Source: Cytidiella melzeri (taxonomy: Eukaryota; Basidiomycota; Agaricomycetes; Polyporales; Irpicaceae). Taken from it: DNA of 57,193 nt. The notes below the pieces were generated by a model, which did not search any database, was not told where the DNA came from, and saw only the letters and a program-made list of their open reading frames with translations. The position numbers and the translations under genes are program-made. Within the stretch, counting starts at the first letter, position 1. Each line of letters opens with the position of its first letter. Location of the stretch: contig JABYQR010000294.1 of NCBI GenBank assembly GCA_022592445.1, positions 1 through 57,193 of the forward strand, given 5' to 3'. Of this stretch, positions 11,861-22,096 are shown piece after piece.

Positions 11861-14234
11861 TCAGACTATCCCTTGAAACCTCTTTGGCTCGAGAAGCATA
11901 AGCTCGTCGCCCATCAGCTTCCTCCGACGCTTCCTTGGCTCACCAGAAGGTACGCCAGTGGTTACAGCTACCACAGTAGATGACTTTAGCTGAAGGGAGG
12001 CTAAAACCTTTGCTCGGGGAACAGAGATTGTGCGACGTGTACGGGTTGCTGCCTTTCCTTTCTTGGCTTTGGCCTTTTGAGTTGCGCTGGAGCTCTTGTA
12101 AGCTGCAGAACGTTTCTGCTGATAGTAAATCCCAAAACGGGGATCCTCTTCGCAGACATGGACTCTATAGTGCTATATAAGCTAGTAAACAATATATGAG
12201 ATACATGCATGTGGGCACTTACTGAGGTGGGCCTCCACCCTGTGCGGGTACTATCTTTGCTACACCGCAAAAATCAAGAGGACCAACGCTGTACAGCTGG
12301 GTGCCACCTATGACAGTTTTTGTTAGCGCTTTAGCTTTTGCAATCGCATCAGCCTGGAACACATCTATATCGTCTGGAAACGTTCTGGAAGACTCCTCAG
12401 CCACATGAGACTCAGGAAGCACGATTATGCTTACGCAGGTATAATTGTCCACATGCCATGTCCTTCTTTCTTCTGCCCTTCCACACCCCCCGATACAGAA
12501 TAGTTGGCATGCGCGCAGCACTCAGACGATCCGCTGGATCCAGCAGATAGGTGTACCTGTTCAGGTCCAAATAAGTAGAATGGTCACCTATGCAATTTTC
12601 AGTCACAGAAACTAGCAGATATCACGAGACTAATACCGGTTGTTGCCTGACAGGTCTCATAATATGCAGTCAACGGATCAATGTTGTCATTGTTCTTGAG
12701 AGTGGCGATCATGTCAGCGTCTGCGTGTTGTTGCAGGCCAAGGGCGATAAATTTCGTCCAGTGGTCCCGTCCAAATGCTAGCCGACCAAGGCTCCAGCCA
12801 CCAAAAAGAAGCCCTCTTTTGACCAGCGCGGGCTCAAAAGCGTCATAGCAAGAGTTTCCGCCCTATTTGACTGCCTGTCAGCACAAATCATTATAAATCA
12901 TAGCAGCTGCGGCTGACCTGTATCTCCATGATAAGCTCTTTCTGACGCTTAGTGGTTAGCGTCACGTCTTGGCCATATACTTTGAGGAATTTTGCAAAGT
13001 CATTACGGTGATCCTTGTCCACAGCTATTATATGATGGTACTTGTACTTTTCCAGCCACGGCCTGGTGACAGTAGACCGTTGTTAGCAGCCAGAGAAGTG
13101 GTGAGAATAATCAAGTACGTACAGTATCTCTTCGGTACCCTCCGCTGCAATGTGATAGAAAGCCAGCACCAGCCGAGCTACTCGTGAGCCATTGTCGAGG
13201 AGATCGTGCTCAGTGAGGGTCACAGGCAGCCCTTGTGAATATTCATCATCCGTGCATGCACCTTCAAACAAGTAAAACTCACCGGCACGATGGAAGACCT
13301 CACAAACGGTATATGCTCCGCAACCATGGAGCAACTCTCGGACTTTGACCACCGCCAAACAATCGCGTTGGCAGCGCGGTGAGAAACGCTTATGCACCTC
13401 ACTAACTAAAGCCTCAAGAAACTTGAGCGGCTCACGGTGAATATCAAATCGTTCACTTGCCGGTAAGTCCTGCAGTCTGTGGTTCCAAAAAATCTTATGC
13501 GGGAGTCAGCAGCGTACAATGATACATAGTAAAACGGATGTATCACCTGAACAAGCAAATCCCTGCTGACGAACGCGAGAAAATGATTGCGAAATTCGAA
13601 TGCCAGCCCGACGGCAAATTTACGTTGCTGAGCAGACGTTGAGATGGGTGCCATTGCTCGTATTGTGAAGGTGCAAGACTTACACTTCGAGGCACCACCA
13701 TTATTGCGTTCTCCCATTGTTCCCGAGTATACACTTGAGCGAGGACGTGTGTGAATAGCTTCACCTGCAAGGTGTTAGTGCCTCATGTGCGAATCAGCCA
13801 AAGAGACGGCGTACTTGAGCATATAGCGACTGCCCAAAAAGATTGCGAAAGCGTAACACGACGTCACGTGGAGTCCAGTCTGCCTCAGCAAGGAACAAGT
13901 GTTGATCTTTGACCGTGATCTTGCGCCTGTTTCCCAGTGCTTCCGGATAGACCATCGTTTGGCTGCCGTTTTGGCCACGCTCTATCTGAGCTGTTGGTTT
14001 CAGCTGATAGACGTGGCCTGCGTGAGCACGTTCATCGCTTGAACGCGTGGATTCATCCCGGGTGGGGTCGGCCCAGAGGTTCAAAACCCGTGGTTCTTTG
14101 TCTGCATCACCTTGCTTGGCGGCCTGGGCCTTTATGTCCGATATGAAAGCCTGGACGAGGTAACCCGAACATTTGCACTCGTTGATTTCGGGCATGACTG
14201 ACTCAGCGTATGATACGCGTGAGTTGAGGAGCAT
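11861..14234 (-). CDS. Conserved multi-exon protein of unknown function
   Basis: A long chain of coding-like exons reads from about 14234 to a TGA at 11861. Segments in order: KPTAQIERGQNGSQTMVYPE, WTPRDVVLRFRNLFGQSLYA, VKLFTHVLAQVYTREQWENA, KFAVGLAFEFRNHFLAFVSR, RIRFFGTTDCRTYRQVNDLI, RFSPRCQRDCLAVVKVRELL, GSRVARLVLAFYHIAAEGTE, RGLLFGGWSLGRLAFGRDHW, YLLDPADRLSAARMP, and a Lys/Arg-rich tail (KSSSATQKAKAKKGKAATRT, EPRKRRRKLMGD). Introns are about 50 nt. No catalytic motif is recognised; the basic tail could be a nuclear-targeting or nucleic-acid contact region (inference). Between YEQWHPSQRLLS and KFAVGLAF near 13.62 kb the frame changes by one base without a splice site, so the copy may be inactive. 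The true N-terminus may lie upstream of 14234. Confidence 0.5.
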
Positions 14235-14993
14235 GTGTCATATCTAGAGAGAACACTTACCCGGTGGACGCGTTAAGCGAAGGTATAAGTGCAACGTGCT
14301 GGCAAGCTGATGCAGGGCCCAATGAACCTACAAGGAGCCGATAAGTAATACAGTGAGCGTGAAGTTGCAGTCAAATCAGCATTTTTCGGTAACTCACTTG
14401 AAAGCTGGACTTGATGGACAGAAGACAAACAGCGGTCGGCTGTCGCGTCGAACTTCGCGCGTTGGAAGCCTGAGCTTGAGTGACCAACTTGAACGCGTTC
14501 ACGTCGTGTCACTTTTCTGTCACGGGTTGGTGTCACCACTGTCACGTCCGAATCGCCGCTGCACGCAAGTCTTCAAGTTGTACTCACATGCCTTGTCCCT
14601 CATCTCTCCGTGCTCCCTCGTAGCCACAGAACCGTGGACTGCACGCACCGTTTACGACATTTTACTCGTTCGCCTTGGCTTCAATTCCAATAGCGTACAA
14701 GATGATATCGCGCTTGAGCCATGAGACCTACAGAGCCACGGTCACGTTCCACGCAGCCAAGAAGATAACGTACGTGAGCACCCAGTGTCGGTGCACGAAA
14801 CCGGCTGAGACTTACAGGAAGGTCTGCTTCTTGGTGCCCTACGGCCAGTGCTAGGTGGATATTGGACATGTCTGCAAGTGTTTGGTCAAGTGATGGTTAG
14901 ATTCCCCGACGCAAAGCAGATGGCCTCCAACCTTCGTACCTCAAGATTCTCTGGTAGTGGTCGTGGAGAGAAGATGAAAGCTCTTGTGACGTG
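14235..14993. other. Region between divergent genes
   Basis: A short minus-strand frame starting at 14869 (MSNIHLALAVGHQEADLPVS) followed by a GTACGT donor could be a first exon of the upstream minus-strand gene. The link was not proven. The Zn(II)2Cys6 gene starts at 14994 on the other strand, about 125 bp away, so a bidirectional promoter is possible. Confidence 0.3.
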
Positions 14994-15222
14994 ATGAGTG
15001 ACGACGAAGGTGAGCCTGCTGCTGACTTGTGGTCTCGCAGTGCTGCGAGTTTTCGACGCTGACAACGGGTTTTTTTTCTGGAAGGATTCGCTGCTTACGG
15101 ATACGAAGAACACCCTGCGGCGTCACCGTATGAATCAACAGCAGACCCAATGTCTTCTCCTCGCGCAGAGTATGAGGCGGATACCGAGGTGGGCTACTTT
15201 AATGGCCAGATGGTGCCTCTGG

Positions 15223-15231
15223 GTATTGTAC
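15223..15231 (+). repeat. Target-site duplication, left copy (MULE)
   Basis: GTATTGTAC, identical to 19631-19639. Nine-base duplications are typical of Mutator-like elements. It lies in an exon of the zinc-cluster gene. Confidence 0.95.
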
Positions 15232-15373
15232 ACTTGAGGATAATCTCCCACCATTTTCTCGTCGCCTTTGAAAGTCCGCGCGATAGGCGCCGTCAGCGAT
15301 CGCAGGGCAGATCTCAACGAGCGGCGGGGCGTAGGTACTGTAAGGTACGGTAGCGGACGTCGTCACACGTGTA
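15232..15373 (+). repeat. Left terminal inverted repeat of the MULE (142 bp)
   Basis: Begins ACTTGAGGATAATCTCCCAC and matches the reverse complement of 19493-19630 along its whole length, with two base differences and one 4-base length difference. Long, nearly identical TIRs point to a recent insertion. Confidence 0.95.
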
Positions 15374-15437
15374 TAGCGTCGTCGTAATCAATGTTAGTAA
15401 ATGAAAAAGTTTGTGTCTCGACGCGTCGTTTCTTCAG

Positions 15438-15845
15438 TTTGCTAATGGACCTTTGCGGCGCTACTCATGGACTTCACCCCTATTGGACATTCTTTTGTCT
15501 CCTGTCTCATGACTCCTTTGTAGTATGATCACATCTTTTGTTTCATCACGCAGACACTGCCTCGTTGCCAGCTTTTTGCTAATGGACTTTTGCGGCGCTA
15601 CTCATGGACTTCACCCCTATTGGACATTATTTTGTCTCCTGTCTCATGACTCCTTTGTAGTATGATCGCATCCTTTGTTTCATCACGCGGACACTGCCTC
15701 GTTGCCAGCTTTTTGCTAATGGACTTTTGCGGCACTACTCATGGACTTCACCCCTATTGGACATTCTTTTGTCTCCTGTCTCATGACTCCTTTGTAGTAT
15801 GATCACATCTTTTGTTTCATCACGCAGACACTGCCTCGTTGCCAG
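15438..15845 (+). repeat. 137-bp tandem repeat, three copies
   Basis: Units start at 15438, 15575 and 15712, each with TTTGCTAATGGAC; the third runs on into CTTCCTTGTAG and the TATA box. The first five bases of each unit (TTTGC) equal the target duplication of the surrounding LTR-like element, so the amplified block includes flanking DNA and must have arisen after that element inserted. Confidence 0.9.
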
Positions 15846-16144
15846 CTTCCTTGTAGTATATAACCCTTTCACCCTGGTTCTCTACTCCTCCATTGTGCTC
15901 TCATCTTTGCACCTGGAGTGAGTATTCCCCTATTGCTCTTGCGTTATGTTGTAAGCTCATATGCCTGTTACCTAGTTAACTCGTCTCCGTGTGTACTAGG
16001 TACATTCTATATTCACATTGTGCTCTCATCTTCGCACCTGGATTAACTTGTCTCCATGTGTACTAGGTCCCTACAGTCTGCAGTGGGTTTACAACAGCAC
16101 ATCCACTCCTGCCTAAGTGACTAAGTTCTCTCAACTCGTCATTA
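15443..16144 (+). mobile_element. Solo LTR-like element inside the MULE
   Basis: Starts TAATGG and ends CATTA, flanked by the 5-bp direct repeat TTTGC (15438-15442 and 16145-16149). The same element occurs at 56449-56887 in the LINE, also with a 5-bp duplication. Shared internal sequence includes a TATATA box (15857-15863 here) and a duplicated block with GCACCTGGA followed by TTAACT and TAGGT. The 5-bp target duplication, TATA box and lack of coding suggest a solo LTR with non-canonical TA...TA ends; a small DNA element is the alternative. It ends 31 bp before the transposase ATG, so its promoter may drive that gene. Without the two extra tandem units it would be about 428 bp, close to the other copy. 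Confidence 0.8.
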
Positions 16145-16175
16145 TTTGCTACGCTACTGAGGCCTACTGTATGCT

Positions 16176-19100
16176 ATGGACCAAGCAGGCCAACGTTGCG
16201 GTAAGTGCAAGGCCTGGAAGCCATTCGACCAGTACAAGATACGCACTCGCAATACTCACAATGGCAAAATTGGCGAGCGCACGTCTAAGTGTGAGGCGTG
16301 TACGACAGCCGAAGCAGCGTGGGCCCAGGAGAAGTGCAGAAACAATAAACGGAAACGTCAGAACGATGAGGACAACTTTGCTGAAGGATGGCAGCTGGAT
16401 TCTGATGCAGCCACGGTGTTATTCGGGACTTTTCTGTCAGATGTGGCGCACAATGCCGAGAAGGGAGAAGTTGACAATAGTTGCTCATTTCACCTCGGAG
16501 CGCGCGTGGAATGTGATGATGAAGATGTTCTGAAATTGGAAGGAGAGGCACGAGCGAAACAGGTTGCTAATTTGGTTGAGCAGAATACTTTATGGCATTG
16601 GTCGTACGTAAATCTAAATTCACACTCGCCGCTTGTGCTGAATGGGAAATAGGTATGAGCGAAAGTACATCCGTAAGAAAATGGGCGGAACTGTGTACTC
16701 GTTCAGTTGCGCACAGTCCGAAGAGCGAGAACACAAGGCAAAGGTACTGAAAGGCAAGAATCGCGATACTGAGCGCATGCAAAGGTTCCCATGCAATGGG
16801 TGGCTTCACATCACTATCCTTGAGGGCCGTGACATGATAATCAAGATCAAGCACCTTTGTCATCATGTCTCTTACTTCCCTATCGGGCTGCCGGACAATT
16901 GGAAAACCTGGATTGAAGCTAACGCTTCAAAGATGCTTCCTGGTCAGGTATGTAATTATATCTCTTTGATTATATTGGTCTTACACTTCTTTAGATGTGG
17001 CAACATATTCTGTCGGAGGAATGTGGCGGCCGACCAGCCTCTGAAGTCAACTTAGCGTTTAGTGAAAAGGCCGTACGGTATCATTGGCTGAAGCTTAGCC
17101 GTGACAGGTGGCGGCTAGATCCAGATCCCATTGTATCTGCCCGGAAGTTCGTCACTGAGCGTGGGAGGGAGAATATGATCAGTTTGCTAGATGTAGAAGC
17201 TGCGCCCAACACAACAGTACTGGCCTTTCAGGTGACGGATTTTATGCAGGCTTGGGCAAAAAATACGCAAGATCTTGCAATGGATTCGACATGTGAGTAC
17301 GAGCGGTGTATGTTATGTTTTGGAACTCATTTTGGCATACCAGGGAATACAAACCGTGGAAATTTCGAGCTTTTTGCTGCAGTTGCCGGTGCTAAGGGGT
17401 CTGGTGTACCGCTGGCGTATTGCCTTATTCAAACCACTTCCGAAGCAGCTGTTGGTGCTAAGGAGCTCAATCTAATGCGTTTCTTACATCAGCTCAGGGC
17501 CCGCGGGGTTAATCCAGAGTTCACTCTGTCAGATAAAGATTGGTCGGAAATCAACGCAATGAGGAGTGTTTGGCCGAACGCCAAGCATCAGCTATGCTTC
17601 TGGCATGCTCTCCGTGCAATGAAACAGAGGTTATGCAAGCCACTCCTGGTGCATACGACTGGGCGGAGGCAAAAAGGGAGTTTTCGTTTGTGAGCTCAAG
17701 ATTCGTGCCCATTGCGCAACAGGACCCTGTATATCCGGTAAGAATGTATTGGTCTTGTGTCAGTCAGATCTAATATATATGTCCAGATTGCTCCGCCACC
17801 TGAGGTACCAAAGTATCGAGTCAGTATACTACGCAACGGCCGACCTGCGCCCATCACCCCTGCACTCCCAACAATTTGAATTCCGCCTATTGGAAGAATT
17901 CCTGCGCCTGCTTTTGACATGGATGAGGGTGTTTCAGATGACGAGAGGAGCGACGACGGGATGTATTGGGCAGGCGACAATGTTGAAGAGGATGAAGAGC
18001 TTCCTGACTGTGAAGACGACGACAATACCGATGACATACGACATGATTTACGAGAAATATTATCAAGGGATGAATCTGACTCGGACGACGAATCAGGAGT
18101 TAGCGCAGACAGCACGGGAGCCGATCGGGTTGGTCCAAAATCACAGGACAAGACTTACCAATTTTGTCCTCCCATTCACCGTCTTCCCATACTCCGACTC
18201 TTTGCCAAGCACGCTTCCCAGCATCCACTCCTCCCTGAACGCCACGGAATGTCTCGGACTTCTCACGATATCAGACGGGACGCTGTGACAGAAATTTATT
18301 TTCATTGTCACCAGAATAATCTTACTGAAGTCTGGGCATACCTGTGGAATAATTGGTATGCTAGGGACCGATGGCATCTATGGACGCGAAGCACTCATCC
18401 GACTTGTATTTCCAATCACCGAACAACGATGATGGTAGAGGCTTTGTGGCGCAACCTTAAGCGCCTCGTGCTTCACAACTACAGCCGACCTCCCGTTGAT
18501 CTCGCGGTGTATGCTCTCGTCCACGGATCAATTCCCCCTTACCGCATTACTCTCTCTCGCTTCCTTCATGCACGCAGCGGTGGCCGCCCAAAAGGCCTGT
18601 CGAACATGCAAGAAGCATTCAAGAAGTCGTGGCAACAACTCCAGACTGTTCCTATCAAGGGCACGTACATCACTGACGTTACGCAGTGGAAATTTGACTG
18701 TGGCTCACAGAAGTACCATGCACACCTGCAGTGCAAGCATCTAGTCCAGGCGGTCGGAGATGTTCCACCATCGTGGTGGTCTCGCATGCACCGGTTCTAT
18801 ACCGCACCATTCTATGCCGCGCCGAGAGACGGTCAACTTTATGAGCAACCCCTGGAATCCGATCGCCCGTGCACTAGTATTGCGATTGAGATCGACGACT
18901 CAGATGATGATGAGGTCGAAGACCTTGTGCTGGATGAGGATAGCTGTTCGCGCAGCTCAGAACCGGTCCGTCTGCAGTAAATCTTCTTGTGCATATAATT
19001 ACTAATTATGATCACTGCCACATGACAGATTAACTCGTCGCCAGCAAAACCACCACCTACCGGAAGGGATGGCTTAATGCGCACGAGAGCAGGTGGGAGT

Positions 19101-19401
19101 GCCGGATTTGAGGTAAGTTAATATTGTGATACGGCGCAGGCAATGCGCTATACTAATTCCTTCGAACCCCTATTAACAGCTCGACAACGAAGACGAGCGT
19201 GAAATTGATGAGCTCATCAATAAGCTCGAAAGAGCTGTTGTCATTCTCAAGGAGCAGCGGCCGCATTATTCTCAAGATCCGCAGTTCCTTCGAAATGCCA
19301 TGAAGATGTTCCGACCGGGTCTGAAGCTCGTCGACGAAGTCACTCACCACGAGGCCCGACGAACCATGCCCGTCACTAATGGCAGCGCAAGTTCACGCTG
19401 A
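16176..19401 (+). pseudogene. MULE transposase with SWIM zinc finger, inactivated
   Basis: Transposase of the Mutator-like family. Exon 1, 16176-16603, starts MDQAGQRCGKCKAWKPFDQY with a Cys-rich head. Introns 16604-16652 and 16948-16994 are clean GT..AG. Exon 3 carries the DDE-type core with MDSTCEYERCMLCFGTHFG, FTLSDKDWSEINAM (catalytic Asp region) and HQLCFWHALRAMKQRL (C..H signature). After an acidic linker comes a SWIM-like finger (KFDCGSQKYHAHLQCKHLVQ). Terminal exons, about 19024-19112 and 19171-19401, encode LMRTRAGGSAGFE and NEDEREIDELINKLERAVVI. Two lesions are seen: a 1-base frame change near 17.63 kb between MKQRLC and ATPGAYDWAEAKREFSF, and an in-frame TGA at 17877-17879 (PTI-stop-IPPIGRIPAPAFDMD) where CGA (Arg) fits. 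Confidence 0.9.
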
Positions 19402-19492
19402 TCCCTTCCCGCAAGCCTGGTTGGCTATCAATACACACAAAAGTAGTGTACCTGTATTTTTCGTATACATACTGATTTAATACATTGGCCTC

Positions 19493-19630
19493 TACACGTG
19501 TGACGACGTCCGCTACCGTACCTTACAGTACGCCCCGCCGCTCGTTGAGATCTACCCTGCGATCGCCGACGGCGCCTATCGCGCGGACTTTCAAAGGCGA
19601 CGAGAAAATGGTGGGAGATTATCCTCAAGT
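19493..19630 (-). repeat. Right terminal inverted repeat of the MULE (138 bp)
   Basis: Reverse complement of the left TIR, ending CCTCAAGT at 19630 next to the target duplication. Confidence 0.95.
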
Positions 19631-19639
19631 GTATTGTAC
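19631..19639 (+). repeat. Target-site duplication, right copy (MULE)
   Basis: GTATTGTAC, identical to 15223-15231. Confidence 0.95.
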
Positions 19640-20621
19640 TACAGCTCGGTAAGATCACCCACTGCTTACTCTAGCAACAATCACTTGCTAACGCTTGTGC
19701 CCAGCAGGAGGACTACATGGCCCACCCCACCTCTCCTGTCGAGGACTTCGGGCCCTCTGCCAGTACAGTCGTTCCCACACTCAGCATTTCTACCAAGCAT
19801 CCCCCTTTCCTGAACTCACGCAGCTACACCCTTGCGGAAGCAATAACGCCGATAGAAGAACAACGCCCGCGCCTGGACCGGCCATACAACAAGATTCCAG
19901 ACCCCAGCTGCCAGGATGGCCGTACAGCTCATGCACGCGGCATCGGTGCTTTGACACCGACTCCTCCTCCACCGCCACCCCGACCAGCTGTTTCGCACGC
20001 GAAGATGCAGCAGGGCTCGACGCACTCGAAACACCACGTCAAGCCAAGCTCACCATTCACCAAAAATTCCGAAGATATTCAGACCGAGTTGACCGGGCGC
20101 CCAGGCGAAAGCGTCATCAAGCTTGCTGTCAACATGCCGCGTGAACCCAAGAAGAAACCCATCATGGCCTGCCTGTTCTGCCGTCAACGAAAGATAGCGT
20201 GCGGACACCATCTCCGACTGATGAGGAACCGACGATGCAAGTACGTGACGTCGATTGCTATCTTTGACCGTTACTAACTGAGTTGTTATCACCCTCCCAG
20301 CCAATGCAGGGGACGCGACTTGGACTGCATGTTCCCAAAGGAGTGCCGCCGGGCCAGCATAAACGAATCTCACGCCTTGCGCGAGTGAACGCGAGGCTCA
20401 ACGGCGAGGGCCCGTCAGGAGGCGATATGGTGGTCCAACCGCAGTCGCCACACATGTCTGCTTCTCCTTCGCCGTCGCCTTCGTTCTCGGATACCAGGGA
20501 GCGAAGGCGGGCTTCTAGCAAATCCTCCAAGGATGCTGAAGTGGATACTGAGCGCCGTGCAGTGGTACGGCTCGAGCGGCAAATGGCTTCGATGCAGCAG
20601 CAGCGGTTTGGGCAACGATAG

Positions 20622-21196
20622 GTCCCCCTCCTCTACTTGCCATGATAACCATGCTTCTTGGGCATGTTCATCCCTTCTCTTTGACTTTTCATCATCATCG
20701 CCACTGTTTCTGTATTTGCTTCTGCATAGGACATTCGTATGTCTCATTCACAGTTTGTTCACACGTCGATACGGCTTCGGGCTTGGTGTCCCGGAGAGAG
20801 CGCTGCGCTCGTTGTCTGTGGCCACGCTCCTCGTGCTTACTGCGCTCAACTCTAATCCCTGTTTGATTTTGTCGTCGTCTCGAACGATTGACAATTAAGA
20901 TACTGCATTTTTTGACTTCGTTCTAGCAATTACTACTAGCAAAAATTTTTAAATCAGATGCCACTATGCAGTTTGTTGATATGTATATGTAGAGCCCTCG
21001 TACAGTAATCTTAATAACCATTTGGCTAGCCGCCACACCTCGTCGAAAAATGTTTTCACGGTATGTATCAAAAGCAAAACCGCACAGGCTGAGTCTCCCG
21101 GAGTTCCGCAGTCTCGCAGCCTGGAAACGCTGCCGGCCTTGGTCCCCACGAGGGAGAAGCGCAGAGCCTACCCGCACACGCACACAGAGCTGAGGC
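20622..21196. other. Downstream region of the zinc-cluster gene
   Basis: Pyrimidine-rich sequence at 20640-20780 would be 3' untranslated or spacer DNA. No gene is supported. Confidence 0.4.
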
Positions 21197-21535
21197 GCCC
21201 ATAGTGCGTAAGAGTATATGGGCTATAACTTGCTAGCAACAGTTTCCATAAGGAAACCCATTTGTAGGACAAAAGAACACATACAACTAGATGTGCTCAT
21301 ATAGCTTTTATGCATGCTACATCGTTTGGGGTCATGGAATTGTCATTACGCTGTGGCCAGCAATTAAACGCCCATCGTGTGTAACAGTATATCAGCTATA
21401 ACTTACTAGCGACAGTTTCCCTAAGAAAACCCCTCGGTAAAACGAAAGAATACATACACTCAGATGTGCCTATATATTTTTCATTTATACTACGGCGTTT
21501 GGGGCCATAGAATTGTCCTTACGCTGTAGACTAAG
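21197..21535 (+). repeat. Diverged 173-bp direct repeat, two copies
   Basis: Copies start at 21197 and 21370. Both read GCCCAT..TG.GTAA..GTATAT, then GCTATAACTT.CTAGC.ACAG, AAAACCC-like blocks, and end near TTACGCTGT. Differences are scattered, so the duplication is old. No coding sequence or element ends were recognised. Confidence 0.65.
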
Positions 21536-22096
21536 TGTTGCGTCGAAGACTGAGACATCTTGGGCACAGTGTCGTTCCGCTTACCTTGCGGAGGATGATT
21601 CGACCTTCTGTGGTGGTTCTCGTCAAGGTGAGAAAGTGTTGTCAGAACTCTGGTGGAGAAGCACACACATATATATGCGAGGCTTCTCTCATCCATCCCA
21701 CCATGTCGTTCATTCCCCCCTTCACTCTCCGTCGTCCTCTCTTCGCCGTCCGTGATAGCTACGCACAGCCCACAGCCCTCGATGCGGAGTACACCACACC
21801 CACACGAAGTACAGTGAGGCGCAGGCAGCTCGCAGCGCGGGACTGGGGACTGATCCATGTAGTAGTTGAGTGTATCAGGCAAACACGGGGTGAACAGTTG
21901 CTTGAGCTGCACAATGGTGCTGAAAAAAGACTGCCAGTGACTGGGCACTTAGCCGACCTTGGGTGTTTAAGAGCACGTAGAGTGCAGAGCTTAAGAACCA
22001 CAATTTGCAACAAAAACAACTGCAGTCTCTTCTATTCACGCCAGATGAAGAGTGTACAAGGAGCAAGCAATGACTATCGACAGAAACACACCAATA
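21536..22096. other. Region 3' of the H3-tail gene
   Basis: A plus-strand open frame of 211 codons covers 21535-22170 but overlaps the coding end of the better supported minus-strand gene and shows no domain, so it is not called. Nothing else is seen. Confidence 0.4.

Larger units (their letters stand above)
15232..19630 (+). mobile_element. Complete Mutator-like element (MULE) inserted in the zinc-cluster gene
   Basis: A 4399-bp DNA transposon delimited by 138-142 bp TIRs and a perfect 9-bp target duplication (GTATTGTAC). It contains one transposase gene on the plus strand and, between the left TIR and the transposase start, a 702-bp solo LTR-like insertion. All boundaries are seen directly in the sequence. 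The transposase has a stop codon and a probable frameshift, so this copy is probably not autonomous although its ends look intact enough to be mobilised by another copy. Confidence 0.95.
14994..20621 (+). pseudogene. Zn(II)2Cys6 transcription-factor-like gene, split by a MULE and frameshifted
   Basis: Fungal binuclear zinc-cluster protein, normally a nuclear DNA-binding regulator. First exon 14994-15009 (MSDDE, donor GTGAGC); second exon about 15081-15231 (YGYEEHPAASPYES ... VGYFNGQMVPLGIV). There the reading frame is cut by the MULE and resumes at 19640. A Pro/Ser-rich exon at about 19708-20240 contains HPTSPVEDFGPSASTVVP and runs into ACLFCRQRKIACG. After a short intron the cluster is completed by QCRGRDLDCMFP. 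The spacing C-x2-C-x6-C, then C-x2-C-x6-C, has all six metal ligands. Just after the cluster (G run at 20351-20353) one base appears to be missing: the frame reading CRR stops soon after, while the next frame continues with GQHKRISRLARVNARLNG and a Ser-rich tail ending at 20621. The splice between 19648 and 19708 could not be made in phase with confidence. Confidence 0.75.
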
